A stretch of 51,688 nt of DNA from Gnetum montanum (GCA_015680685.1 MNCI01000952.1:11191-62878); one strand, 5' to 3'. Numbered from the stretch's first letter, positions 33,046 through 45,365 are shown. Program-made: numbers and translations. The notes: generated by a model from the letters alone, not told the origin.

Positions 33046-33050
33046 AAGAG
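33046..33050. repeat. Target-site duplication AAGAG, left copy
   Basis: Identical to 42317-42321 on the other side of element D. Confidence 0.92.
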
Positions 33051-33979
33051 TAATGAGTGGTGAGGTACCCCTACACTCAACCATACGAACACAAGCATGT
33101 ACGTATGATTCGTTTGAACTCTGCGGATGGACTAGTTGTAGCACCTAGATAGTTATATGTTGATTGCAGTTCATTGTCTTCCCACTTGGACTAGTAATTG
33201 CTTTGTCACATATGTTTTAGTCCAAAGTGAGGTGTATGATGTGGTCCCTACTACTATGCTACTCCTAAGGACAATAAGAGATAACTTAATTAAGCTAATG
33301 GGCAATAGGAAATAAGATCTAAGATAGCCTAAGTGCGATGAGCATCCATCCCTAATCATCTGTGTGCATATTGGACTTCATGTACTACATCTAGGATTAC
33401 CAAGTGCACATCACTCGAAGCACTACTTAATACGCTACTGGGTTACCATGTAGTTATACTTAAATGTTTATGATTAAGGCNTGTACTACATCTAGGATTA
33501 CCAAGTGCACATCACTCGAAGCACTACTCAATACGCTACTGGGTTACCATGTAGTTATACTTAAATGTTTATGATTAAGGCATACTCATTCCACGTTAAT
33601 AATAGGAAGAGTAAATGTCGATAAAAGAAATATTAACTAAGAAAATAGCAATAAATAATTAATAATTAAAATAATTAAAAGCTAAGTAAATTCTATAATG
33701 ATGGAGTAATCTCGATCTTTATTCCCAATCGTGTGTGTGTCCAAGTACGTCACACTCAAACAAAGGTTCCATACAATTACAAACATCACACTAAAACTAA
33801 CTATAAGAACTAAAAACTAAAAACTAAATAAAGACTCCTTCACTGTATGCCTAAGTGCTATATTTATAGGCTAACATAGGAATCACGATATCGTGTATAT
33901 GATATCGTATCCAAGCTGTGATATCCTGTACTCAATATCGCATATCTAATATTGGGGTTTAGCAAACCACGATTCATCA
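33051..33979 (-). repeat. Element D 3' LTR
   Basis: On the minus strand TGATGA... to ...TCATTA. TATA box TATTTATA (minus TATAAATA) at 33861-33868, GATATC-type motifs at 33889-33955. It contains a 101-bp tandem copy (33381-33581) separated by an N. Confidence 0.9.
33381..33581. repeat. 101-bp tandem copy with an N at 33481
   Basis: TGTACTACATCTAGGATTAC... repeats with period 101 and one visible difference (ACTTAATACG/ACTCAATACG). The single N lies exactly at the junction. The 5' LTR of the same element has only one copy. Either a local duplication or an assembly join artefact. Confidence 0.85.
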
Positions 33980-33992
33980 TACCCCCACAATT
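33980..33992 (-). other. Polypurine tract of element D
   Basis: Minus strand CAATTGTGGGGGTA, ending at the LTR. Confidence 0.8.
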
Positions 33993-34160
33993 GAATGAAA
34001 ACTCATCCTTGAGTCAAACAAAATGAGGAATAAGTTCATTTGATTAAAAACAGTAGATAGGTATGAGATTATTGAATGTCCATGAACTGTTTCATGTTGT
34101 AGTATGGGATAAAACAAAACAAAGTTTAGACACCAACACAAAATACAAAACTTGTGAAAC

Positions 34161-36956
34161 TCATGTGGTTCCTGGTGATGGTGGCTCCTTCATGGGTGCC
34201 TTTCCTTTGTCTTGTGCTCCAAGCTTCTAAAATGGATACCTTTGAAGAAGTGCCTAAATTTTTTCCTCTTCTATCCAAGGATCATGAGTCATCCATGTTG
34301 ATGTTCCAATGTTTGATAGAGCTGACACTTCCCACAAACATAGAAATTGTGGAAACATTTGATTGGCCTTGACATACCATGCTGCAAATAGCTATCGTTC
34401 CTCCTCATAGGCTCTAGCTTTATCTTTGAGTTCTTGGTAATCCATAAGTCATCGAGCCAAATCTACTACAACATTTTTTAACCTTAGTAGCTTGCCTTTA
34501 CCACCTCCAATTCAGAGTTTTCCACCTTTAATATTTGTAATGTCTTCTTATGTTCCACAAACTCTGTCTCATATTTAGCATAAGTGGCAACTACCTTCTT
34601 CTTGAGCTCAGTTCTTGGGTGCCCTACTGTTAACATGGCCAAGTTGGCATATTGTAGATTTGCTAACTCCATGTATTCTTTGAGATCTTAGATCTGCAAG
34701 TTTGGGCATTTTAGTCTGCTTGATGGACAAGGGCATAAGTATCTAGAATGGCCCACTAATTAGTGTTTTGAGCATTCCGGAAGTTGATATGTGCCTTGGC
34801 CATTCAGAGCTCCTTCTCTATGATTTCCTTGTACAAGGCCACCTAGTTGTGAAAGTGCGCCTTTAATATTTTATGCTTCTTAACCTCATTTTGCCATGCG
34901 CTTATTTCAACGGTTCTCTTTTATCAGATGGTGCGTACCTCCTCCATTAAGAGCATTCTTTTTTCTCTGGCTAAGTGACTTATATCCTGGTTGACTCTTA
35001 TTAATTGTTCTTACATTTATTAGAAACTTTCTTTAAGAATGTTCTTCTATTTTTCAACTATTTTCAACCAAAGATTTTCTGCACCAAGGAGTTTATTCTT
35101 TTCTTGTAAGGCCTTGAGAGCTTTAACATGTGCATATGTCTGAGCTTGTGCTTTTGAAGCATCCCAATCAACCTTCTCTTTTTTCATTGCCATTCTTCTA
35201 TTCTTCACCAACAATTCATTTAATTACTCTATTCTAAATGATTCTTATTGATCGGCTGCAACAAGTTGGAATGGTTCCTGCCATTCAGCTTATAGGGAAA
35301 CAAACTTTTCTTGGAGTCTCTGCAACTCATCTTCTGCATGTTTGGCCCTAACCTCAGCCATGATCAGCTTCCCTTTAGTAAAAATGAGGTTTGATTGTAT
35401 CACTATGACATCTTGGGGGATGTCAAACAAAGATGTCATAACTTACTCTATTTGCAGTAAGTGATCCAAAGCATCCTCATGTTTTGTAGGAGTCATTGAG
35501 GTACTAGCCAGAACTTGAGCATCACGTGCTCCTATGAAATCTACTAGTGGCACTATAGGGATGTTAAAAAATTCTCTGATGTGGTCCATGACCACCTCTA
35601 CTACTCTGGTTGCATCCTAGTGTTGCATGACCATCACTGTGGCACCTTCATCGGTTTGTAATTGTACTTGGAATGATGCAACATTTCCAGAGATTTTTTG
35701 TGACCAATGTGATTCCCCTCCTCCTGTTTAGATTGAGACTTCACCCCTTGTAGGATTGATTAATATGGTGGGCCATATAGCATCATCAATCACGTTGAAG
35801 AGATTGGCCTCATCTCTGCTTCCCTAACTGACTGTCTTTATAATGGTCCTAAGATGGCTCATCGATGGTCGGTAATCTTATGGCAGTAGTGGCAATTGCT
35901 GGTCTTGCTGGCCTATGGGCTACATGCTAGGCCTTGCTTCTTGTTGATGGCTAAGCCTTGTGTCTAGAAGTTGGTTAGGCCCTATTGTTTGAGGTGTAAT
36001 GGGCCCAACCATATATTCTTGTTCAAGCTCCAACGTCTCATCAACATCTTCTCTTAGTCATGGTAGCTTAAGTAATTTAGAATATGAAGCATTTTGAGCT
36101 TTTTTGAGGACATCATTGGTGTACCCTAGAATTCCAGTGCGCTAGCATAGCTTCCTAATTGGACACGGAAAGGGTAGTTCAAACTTTCTTATCTTTCATT
36201 CTTCAAACCACCTTAATATTTTTGTTAAAAATAGATATTGGCATCAACCTTGCCCATTAAATTTATACTTCCTTTTGTAGCATAGGTAAAAATTCTATTT
36301 AACCCCTTTGTTGGAAAAATATGATTAGTGCCAATTTTAAAGTAAATTCTCTCTTCAAGGGTTAATTCTCCATATGTCTTATCTTCTTTGCTATACGTCC
36401 TTTTTAACCATAATTTTCTTGCATCTACATCAAAGCGAGTGGACAAATGAGTAACTTTGGGCCCTCTATTTGGGAGATTCAAAACTTCTACAATGGCCTT
36501 TGTAGAGGAATCTACTGAAATTCTACCAATATCGATGATATTTCCCTCTTCTTTATTGTGCTAAAATTGATATGTTTCACCTAAATACCATGCTCCACTC
36601 TCTGAGAGGATAGGCCATAGTGGAGATCCCTTAAGTAGATCCTTAACTGGTTCAGGGGTGAGTTTGGTAAAAGGCCCAAAATTAAGTTCCACAATCACGA
36701 CAAAGGATGTGGACCTTTTTTGAATGGTTTAAACACATTCTAGGGACAACGTGAGGTGTTGTCCTTGTTTTGTTGCTCTGACCTCTCCACCTTCTACTTG
36801 GCTAGATTGTGTAGTGACAAGAGTTTCCTGATGGATCCTGAATGATTATGCCTCCTACTTTGCATGTTCTGCATGAGGTCCTTGGCTTCTACCTCTTCTT
36901 GGACGTTTAGTTGCACCTTGAGAAGGTCCTCTCTGTTATCCTCTTTTAGGGGCCAT
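34161..36956 (-). pseudogene. ORFx of element D: unknown protein with coiled-coil-like C-terminal half
   Basis: About 930 codons from ATG (36956-36954) to TGA (34163-34161), with stops and shifts. The N-terminus is basic and low-complexity (MAPKRG, then RGPSQGATKRPRRGR). A globular part at about residues 95-240 has FGPFTKLTPEPV, LSESGAWYLGETYQF, ARKLWLKRTYSKEDKTYGEL and ERIYFKIGTNHIFPTKGLNR. The C-terminal half is rich in E, K, L, Q and A in a heptad-like manner (LANLQYANLAMLTVGHPR, HKKTLQILKVENSELE). The last residues are EPPSPGTT. It matches CE's ORFx along its length. It takes the place between pol and 3' LTR where Athila-group elements carry their extra 'env-like' frame, but I cannot equate it with a known family. 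Confidence 0.7.
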
Positions 36957-37468
36957 TTATAATCACATAAGGACTGATTGTTAGTAAGGTTTTTTAAATA
37001 AATTTGATTATCTTATACCTTACTCATTACCTTTAATAAATTTTTAATTCTTTGCTTAGTGTGATTCAAGAGTTAGAGATTTTTCAAGGAAGTTTCCCTA
37101 AAAATTTAATGTCAGACCTATTCTCTTTAGGTGGTACATATAATAACTTAAATGACTTGGGTGAAGGGGGAAAATTAGTTTGGCATGGATTTGTAATAGC
37201 ACTTACCCCTATGATATCCTTTGGGTAATAGTAAATTTTGAAAAAATTATGCACAAGTTCTACAGTACCCCTCTCCCAAAACTAAGTTGAATACTATGGG
37301 TTTAATTAGGTTCAATCAGAAAAGAAATTTGAGTATCAGAGAGAAAAATATTGGAAGTTGAATTTAGATTCGCAAAGCTCCAAAAATCATGAAAGAAAAT
37401 TTGAACAACTTCCCCTGTGTCAACTGTTGAAAATGACTTCTATAGTGCATGGGGGTCCCATATATATA
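36957..37468 (-). other. Leader of ORFx in element D
   Basis: About 500 bp between the internal TATA box and the ORFx start codon, alignable with the CE leader (32777-33045 plus 42322-42611), for example ATGAGTAAGGTATAA just before the ATG. Short AT-rich sequence without a frame of its own. Confidence 0.55.
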
Positions 37469-37477
37469 CTTTTTATA
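37469..37477 (-). promoter_or_regulatory. TATA box of D's internal promoter
   Basis: Minus strand TATAAAAAG, followed by TATATATGGGACC. Immediately upstream (37478-37521) are GATATTGC/GCGATAGTGCG/GATATTGCG repeats that look like the GATATC arrays in the LTR U3. It would drive ORFx separately from the LTR promoter. Confidence 0.55.
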
Positions 37478-37521
37478 GATGCGATATTGCATACGCGATA
37501 GTGCGTACCTGATATTGCGTC

Positions 37522-39010
37522 CAAACCAAGATAGGTTACTTAGTAGAATTGATGATTGTTTAAGTTTTAAGGCCAAAATTGTAGGATTTGAGGTTGATTC
37601 GAAAGGTCTAGGGTAATGACAAGTGGGAATTAAGGCATCGAAAGTGTAATGAAGTGGAGTCATACAATGAAGTTCTTTGAAAAGGATGAGGAAAAAGGAC
37701 ATGTAGTGGTTCTAAGGAATATTTGGTTAAAATGATGACTAAGGAAAGAATAGATTTGGCAATGGAGTACTTGAAGGGTATAAAGTGATGTGGTGGTGTG
37801 CAATAAGTACAAATGACAAAAGTCACGCAATTGGATCCTCCCCAAAGCAGGTTCCAACCTATAATGCCCTTGTGTAACCACACCTTAAAATGTCCATAGG
37901 CATTAGAAGGGTTAAATGGAACCTCCAACTGTGCAAAAAAACACACACATGTTAAGTACCATTGCTATGAGGTATTAATTCTATGCCACACAAGACACAA
38001 GTCAAAAATACTTGGACTATGAGATGAGACGAATTACAAAAGGGATTGTAGGAATCATGATGTGAGGTAACCTACCTTGGGCACAATGAATCCTAAGTAT
38101 TGTGTGTGATTAAAGTACCATTATCCTTTCGATTTGAGATCAAAACCAAGTCCATACCTCTAATCAGTGACATCACATTATTTCATCCCAATGATAGACA
38201 ACCATAACAGCATCATGATAGCAAGTTGTATGATCACTTGACATTTTGCACAAGGGAGGAGTGATTTGAATTTTTTTTGGCCCATTTTTCTTATGCTTTT
38301 CTTGTGCTTCACTTCTTTATTTCTTTTTTCTTTTTTTCTTTTTTTTTTTTGCTTTCTTCTTCTTTTCTTTTTCTTCTTCTGGTCACTTTTGCACTTGGTC
38401 TTTTCCAAAGGTGATTTGGAGAAGTCACCAACCTTCAAGCATGGGTGCATGTCTTTCTAGTGGGACCCCCCAGAATAGCATTAAGTTCCTATATTGAGTG
38501 CCTTTATTACAACTCTTACTCCCATTGTTTGTTAGATCTACAAGGATCTTAGTACAACCAAGCTGCATGATAACACAAACAGATGTCACCAAAGAGAATC
38601 CACAAGTTCCCTTGATGTCACACCCTTTCCATTCCCTCTTAGTCCATCACTCTTCACTCTAGGCATAATGGATACAAATTTATTTTAAGTTTTGATGATA
38701 ACATCATCGTACCCAGAGCAAGAACCTCTTATTAATAGAATGGGTGAGTGAATGTTATGGGCTCACTGTCCAAATAATTAGTCACTTGTGACTTGATGAC
38801 ATAGAACAATGCCTCAACTGACTGGTTACATGAGTATTTTATTCATAGATGAGATTACCTACAAAAAGATAAAATGACAAATTGGAAAACAAGAAATTAG
38901 AAAATAAAAAATTGAAAAATGAAAAATAAAAAATTGTAAAATCGAAGAAAAGGAAAAAATTTTACTAATTCTTCTTGTTAGAATGGGGGTTATCCCCCAT
39001 GACTAAACCT
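37522..39010 (-). other. Element D non-coding region between gag and ORFx
   Basis: It corresponds to CE 27973-29532. It contains the conserved block (CCTGCTTTGGGGAGGATCC on the minus strand, about 37830-37856), a pyrimidine/purine tract (38280-38395) and, at the upstream end near 38993, the TCATGGGGGATAAC block. Apparent frames over the tract are low-complexity K/R or F/L runs, not genes. Confidence 0.6.
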
Positions 39011-41350
39011 TTGATCATGGTGAGAATTAATAAATGAAAAGTTAGGATCCATGCATGTTAGAAATATTGGGATTCGATCATATCCAAACCACTAGGTGTC
39101 TTTTGGTGTAGTGGCAGGAACGTACCCAAATTGGGGTTCACACACTTGATTAAAGTAGGTATAGTGGGCCAGATTATAAGATGTGGTCATGTGATAAGAA
39201 ACTAACACACTATGGCACCCACGACCATAAGACAGTATGCAAGGATCGATATGTCATCTCATGTTGTTATATTCATTGGGCCACATGGTTGTTGGAGTAT
39301 TAATTGGTGGCTTGGATAAGGTAATAGGAGGTGTTAAGCTTGAAGAGAAGGTGCATCACAGTGTTGGGCTTGTGCTAAGTTGGAGGATGCAGTGGTTTCA
39401 GAACTGTATTGCATCTTTCTACGAACATGCTTAAAGAAAGGATGCTTCTAATGTTGTGGAGGACTCCCACTGTTGTTGATAGTAGCAACACAAGTAATGT
39501 TTATTGGTTGGTGTTGTGCTGCGAAATCTTCTAGTAGAACTGGTGGCAATGTAGAAGGAGGTGAAGGAGGAGAATATTGAAAGTAAGGAGGAGTGTGAGG
39601 AACATGATGTGGCGATCCTGTAGGAGAGGATATGGGTTGATGATACTCAGGAGAGTGATAATGATGAGGTGAAGTAGAGGATGTTGATCTAGTTGGAGAA
39701 ATAGGGTGTTGAACGTAATAAGCACTTGGTTTCGGGTGATATGAAAGGTGTGGCTAGTTTGATGATGGCCTCCCCCCCAACTTGAGGTTTTGCCACTACA
39801 GTTGAGCATAGTACTTCTGTACAAAATTTGGATGTAACATGCTACCCCAATGCTCATGTAGATGTGATAAGATTGGGCATTGGCCTTTTGGATGATTGTA
39901 CAGGAAAACATCACATTGATACTTATGATTTGTGGTTAAGCCCCTATCCTCATTTTTTTAGTCATTCTTTCTAATTGTTGAATGGTATTTTGTCCTATTT
40001 CTGGGTTTGGTATCCTTTGTTTTTTTTTGGTTGTCAAAGTTATTTTACATGGGTCTCCCTCTAATAATGTCTTCATATTCTCCACATTTTTCATGCACCC
40101 ACTCCATAATTTTATTGATCCTTACCTCAATGTCATCTAGTGATTTTAGTATGGACAAAGGTAGGAACAGTTTAACCTCTTTGGGATGAGTTGATTCTCC
40201 TCTTCATGATTATGGACCTCTATTATTTCAAGAGTTTGGTCTTGTTGAGATTCTTTAACATTCTCCCATTTGGCTATATCTCCTTCTTCTATTGCTACTC
40301 GCTTAATAAGCTCTTGGAATTGATGGGTTTGTAGTTCATATAGTTGACCTGGGGCATACATCCCTAAGGTCTCCCTTATTTCATTTTGGAGCCCATCCAT
40401 GATGTGATACATTAGCCTTTCCTCAGAGAACCCATGGCCTGGGCATTTGTTTAACAAAGAGTAATATCTTTCTAAGGCCATGTCCAAGGGTTCATGTTGC
40501 CCTTGTTTCCACTCTTGGATTTGTCTCCTCAAGGCTGACACTCTTGCATAGGTTTGATATCTTTTGTTGAAGAGGTTTACCATTGTAAGCCAATGGTGAA
40601 TTGAATTTGGTTTTGAAGACTTGTACCATACTTTAGCTTGGCCAACGAGTATCATAGGGAAGAGCTTCAGCCTTTGCCATCCATTCTCAATGTTGTTCCA
40701 TACACAGGCATCATAGAAGGCTTGTAAATGATGTTGTGGATCTGAATCATAGCCTCCTGAGAACTTAGAAAAGTTGTTTAAATCAAGCCTGGGTAGACGC
40801 CATTCCTTGCGATGCCTACAGGATATCTAAATGGCCTTTGTTATATGCATTAGGCTCTTAGTGGCCAGCAAGGGTTCATCATCACTAAATAGGTTATGAG
40901 TTCGTGAGTTGGGACAATGTTGTCTATATTCATGTTAGCATTCCTGATTTTTCCTGTTGGTTTGATTTTTATTTCTATGTTGATCCCTTAAGGATAGTCA
41001 TCTATGTCACAACCCAATGTTGAAGGAGAAGAGGAAGAGAGAGAATTGAAAGAATTTTCATGACTTTTGTAAGTCTCCCAATCATCCCCTAATGTACTCT
41101 TGTTACCCATTAAGAAGGTCCCAGGCCTTACGAGCCCCCTCATTCTAAGAGATGTCCCATTTTCATGAGAGATGTCTAAGTTGGATGAAAAAATTCCTTG
41201 AGTATTGTTGTGGTATCTATGAACATATGAAACTCTTGCATAAGATTGAGTACTTGAAACTTCTTCTTTATCATAGATTTCATTGGTTCTCCAATGAATT
41301 GCCTCGCTAGATGTTGCATTATCGCTATCTTGTGAAAGAGACATTATCAT
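39011..41350 (-). pseudogene. gag remnant of element D
   Basis: It begins near 41350 or 41344 with a serine-rich N-terminal part (MSLSQDSDNATSSEAIHW...) unlike that of A, B and CE. The capsid-like core (40655-40146 and upstream) is well kept over 169 codons: MILVGQAKVWYKSSKPNSIH, FNKRYQTYARVSALRRQIQE, CPGHGFSEERLMYHIMDGLQ and YAPGQLYELQTHQFQELIKR. This is a Retrotrans_gag-type segment. At about 39915-39860 is the C-x6-H-x4-C-x4-H motif (CDVFLYNH...QCPILSH). A tail rich in P, S, Y and H (39800-39540) follows. I see no protease after it; the rest down to 39011 has only short broken frames. Confidence 0.78.
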
Positions 41351-41459
41351 GAATTATGTGTGACTTAATTGAATTTAATTTCTTTTTCTAAAAGATATAT
41401 TTTTAATACCTTGTTACAACGATCTTGTATGATATAACTAATCTCGATAACTAGCACCA

Positions 41460-41477
41460 TCCCTGGCAATAGCACCA
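41460..41477 (-). promoter_or_regulatory. Primer-binding site of element D
   Basis: Minus strand TGGTGCTATTGCCAGGGA, one base from the LTR. tRNA-Asp type. Confidence 0.82.
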
Positions 41478-41478
41478 A

Positions 41479-42316
41479 TGATGAGTGGCGAGGTACCACT
41501 ACGCTTAACCATATGAATACGAGCATGTACACACGATTCAATCAAACTCCATGGATGGACTAGTTGTAGCACCTAAACAATTATACATTGATTGCAATTC
41601 ACTATCTTCCCACTTGGACTAATAATTGCTTTGTCGTATGGTTTAGTCTAGAGTGAGGTGTATGATGTGGTCCCTACTACTATGCTACTCCTAAGGACAA
41701 TAAGAGATAACTTAATTAAGCTAATGGGCAATAGGAAATAAGATCTAAGATAGCCTAAGTGCGATAAGCATCCATCCCTAATCATCCATGCACATCTTGG
41801 ACTTCATGTACTACTTCTAGGATTACCAATCACACATCACTCGAAGCACTACTAGATACACTACTAGGTTACCACATAGTTACACTTAAATGTTTGTGAT
41901 TAAGACGTACTCATTCCACGTTAACAACAGGAATAGTAAATGACAATAAAAGAAATATTAACTAAGAAAATGACAATAGATAATCAACAATTAAAATAAT
42001 TAAAAGCTTAGCTAATGTTGCAATGATGGAGTAATCTCGATCTTTATTATTGATTGTGTGTGTGTCCAAGTACATCACACTCGAACAAAGGTTCTGTATA
42101 ATTACAAGCATCACATTGTGGGCATGCACTTGGAAAGAACACTAAAACTAACTATAAAAACTAAAAACTAAAAACTAACTAAAGACTCCTTCACTATGCA
42201 CCTAAATGCTATATTTATAGGTTAACACAGAAATCATGATATTGTGTATACGATATCATATCTAGGCTGCGATATCGCATACTCGATATCAGGGCCTGGC
42301 AAACCATGATTCATCA
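41479..42316 (-). repeat. Element D 5' LTR
   Basis: 838 bp, TGATGAATC...TCATCA on the minus strand. TATA at 42212-42219 (minus TATAAATA). GATATC/GATATT motifs at 42234-42292. About 25 bp near 42116-42142 (GTGGGCATGCACTTGG...) are absent from the 3' LTR. Confidence 0.9.
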
Positions 42317-42321
42317 AAGAG
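42317..42321. repeat. Target-site duplication AAGAG, right copy
   Basis: Matches 33046-33050. Confidence 0.92.
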
Positions 42322-42611
42322 GAAGTTGAAATTTTTAAGAATAAATTAATCCTACTAATGCCAAAATACTTACATAATGATCCTAAGGAATTATAACCAT
42401 CAATATAAGCAAGTCATACATAAGGAAAAAATGAATAATTGTGATGAATTATAAGAATGCTAACACCTATGGGATAATTGTTTTGAAAATTCTTCTAACT
42501 TTGCAATCATGATAAACTAAGAACTTAATGAAACTAAGGGTATGAGTAAGGTATAAATACATTAGAAACACATGAAATACCTTAGTAATTTTGAAACCTT
42601 AATGATTGTAG
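42322..42611 (+). other. Leader of ORFx in CE, second half
   Basis: Continues the segment 32777-33045. The end GGTATGAGTAAGGTATAA... before the ATG aligns with D's leader. Confidence 0.55.
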
Positions 42612-45365
42612 ATGGTTCCAAGAAGACGAGAAGCACAAGGAGGACCCTCACAAGGAGCAAGTAAATGACTGAGATGCCAAGGAAGCAGCCAAAATGGAGA
42701 ATAAGGCCCAGGACACAAGGAGCAAGAAGCCTAATCATTTAGCGTTTATCAAGAAACTCCTACTACAAGATAATTAGCCTAAGGAGAGGTAGTAGCACCA
42801 TAAGAGTAAGGACCATGCCTCATGTTGTCATAGTATTGCCTCCAAGCCATCTAAGAAAGATCCATCTTGACGATAGTCATCATGGAAATAAACTTTGGCC
42901 CATTCATGGCATTTGTTCCTAAAGCAATTAGGACACAACTCTAGGTGTCACCACTAAGGAAAATTCTATCAAAAAGTGGTAAATAATATCTTGGGAAAAC
43001 ATATTAGTTTTGGCACAATAAGGAAGAGGATAATATAGTCAATATTGGACCAATTTCAATCTCATTCTCAAGCAAGGTAATTGCAAAAGCTCTAAATATA
43101 CCAAATGAAGGGGCAAGGTTAGCATATCTATCCACTTAATCTAATGTTGAAACCAAAAAGTTGTGGCTGAAATAGGCTTATGGTAAAGAAGACAAAGGCT
43201 ATAATGAACTAAGTCTAAAGGAGAGGATATACTTTAAAATTGACACCTATCATTTATTTCCAACAAAAGAACTCAATCAATTATAAACTTATGTAGTTAG
43301 AGGAAGTGCAATTATAATGGACAAGTACAATGAAAACATTGCAAAATGTTATTTCATGAAGATTTTGTGGTGATTTGAATAAAGAAAGGTAGGGAAGCCA
43401 ACACTACCATTCCCTTTCCTTATCAGGAAATTGTGCAAGCGAGTCGAAATCCTAGGGTACACCAATCACATTTCTAGGAGAGCCCAGAATGCTTCATATG
43501 CTAAGTTGCTCAAACCAACACCACCCAGGAAAGATTAGGATGATGACCAAGAACCAGAAAAAGAATAGGATCAAGAGCAAGAGAAAGGACAATGACAAGA
43601 TCAACAAGGAGGGCCTAGCAGCCAACAACAAGGGTAGTAATAGCTGTAGGTTCCACCGCCACTGCTACTATAGGACTATCAACCACTGATGAGCCATTTG
43701 CAATAAATCATAGAAACAAACAACTAGGGAACTAAAGAAGAGGCCAATCTATACAAATTCATTGATAATTCCATAAGACCCATAGTTTCAACTAATCCAG
43801 CAAGTGGAAAAATTATATTGCAATCACGAAAAGAGGTATGATCATAATAGATATTTGGGAATCTTACATCATTCTAAGTGATACTAGAGATAGGATAGGA
43901 AGCCATAGTAGTGGTAATGCAGCACCAAGATGTAGTTAAAACAACAAAGGTGATCACTAATCACATCAAAAAGTCATTCAATGTACATGTTGTACTACCG
44001 ATAGAACTTACTAGAACCAGAGATGCACATATGCTAGTTGGAACCTCAATGACTCCTATGAATCATAGGGATGCACTTGATCAATTGTTGCAGATAGGGT
44101 AAGTAATGACAACAGTCTTCAACATTTCAAGTGATGTCACTATTGTGTAATCAGAATTGATCACCACTAAAGGGAAACTGGTCATGGAAGAAATGCAAAA
44201 ATAAAGACTCTAAAACAACAAGAGATTACCACCCTAATATCTAAAAGGAGAGATCCCACATAATTTGGTACACCTAACGAGATTGAGCAATTGAAAATAG
44301 AGCAAATCAAAAAATTAATTGAGCATAACAAAAAATTGCTAGATGAAAAGGAGAAAGTGGTATGGAATGCTTCTGTAGCTAAAGCATAGATGAATGCACA
44401 TGTGAAGGCACTTGCCACTATATAGGAAGAAAACAAACAACTTGCTTCTAACAACATGAGGTTGATCATAATAGAAAAGCAAAAAAACCATTCTAGAAGA
44501 AAGTATCCATAAGTTGAGAGACCAATTGATGAGGGTCAACTAGGATATGAGCCCCTTTGTGAGAGAAGACAAAACCCTCTCTATGGAGGAGGTATGCACT
44601 ACTAGACAAAAATCGGCAATTGAAATCAGTGCATGGCAGAATGAGGCAAAGAAACATGAGAGGCTTAAAGAACACTTTTAAGACCAAGTGGACATGTATA
44701 AGTAAATAAATGAAAAAGAGATACAAATGACAAAGGCCAAAATCAATTCTATTGTAGCACAAAATCTTGATTGGAAACTCATATTGAATAGCATGGTCCA
44801 TACATATCAAGCAAAAGTAAAAAATAAAGACATGCAGCTAGAGGAATTGAAAGAATACATGGAATTAATAAACCTTCATTATGCTAATTTGGCCATGTTA
44901 ATATCACATAGACCTAGAAATGAGTTAGACCAGCAAGTAGTAGCCACCTATGTCTTATATGAGAAAGAGTTTGCAGACCAAAAAGATTCTTTGCAAAAAC
45001 TCTAAGTAGCAAACTCAAAACTAGAAGCAGTGAGGGCTAGCTATCATGGGCAAAAAGATGTCATAGCAAACTTGGCTAGATGACTATTAGACTATCATGA
45101 ATTAAGAAAAAAGGCTAGAGCATTTGAGGAAGAAAGAAGGGAATTCACAGCCTGGTATGTCAAAGCAAACTAAATGTTTCCAAAATTTCCATGCCCATGG
45201 AACTTGCTAACTTCATCAAACACTGGTTCATCAGCATGGACAATGCATGATTCTAGAACAAAAGAAGAAAAACTTCAAGCACTTTTAAATTGGTATAAAT
45301 TGTAGAAGCCTAATGATAAGGGAAAGCAACCAATGAAAGAGCCACCACCTCTCGGAACAACCTAA
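42612..45365 (+). pseudogene. ORFx of element CE
   Basis: About 918 codons from ATG 42612 (MVPRRREAQGGPSQGASK) to TAA 45363-45365. Several stops replace Gln, Trp or Arg codons and frame shifts occur. The globular part aligns with D: INFGPFMAF, KSGK.YLGKTY, KKLWLK.AYGKEDKGYNEL and ERIYFKIDTYHLFPTKELN. A middle section is rich in K/R/Q/E (43540-43620). The C-terminal half is charged and helical (NEIEQLKIEQIKKLIEHNKK, MELINLHYANLAMLISHRPR, ASYHGQKDVIANLAR). It ends EPPPLGTT, nearly the same as D. Both copies keep start, stop and length, so the frame was once under selection in a common ancestor. The function is unknown. Confidence 0.7.

Larger units (their letters stand above)
33051..42316 (-). 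mobile_element. Element D: complete non-autonomous gypsy-type element with ORFx
   Basis: It reads on the minus strand: 5' LTR (42316-41479), primer site, gag, untranslated block, internal promoter, ORFx, polypurine tract, 3' LTR (33979-33051). A perfect AAGAG duplication flanks it. Total 9266 bp including one N. No protease, RT, RNase H or integrase was found, so it needed enzymes in trans. The LTRs differ at about 10% of positions in a sampled 57-bp stretch, mostly by transitions. It is inserted in the leader of ORFx of its own relative CE. Confidence 0.92.

Noticed and set aside
38178-38460. K/R-rich (minus) and F/L-rich (plus) frames
   Set aside because: Produced by a long pyrimidine/purine tract inside element D, not by a gene.
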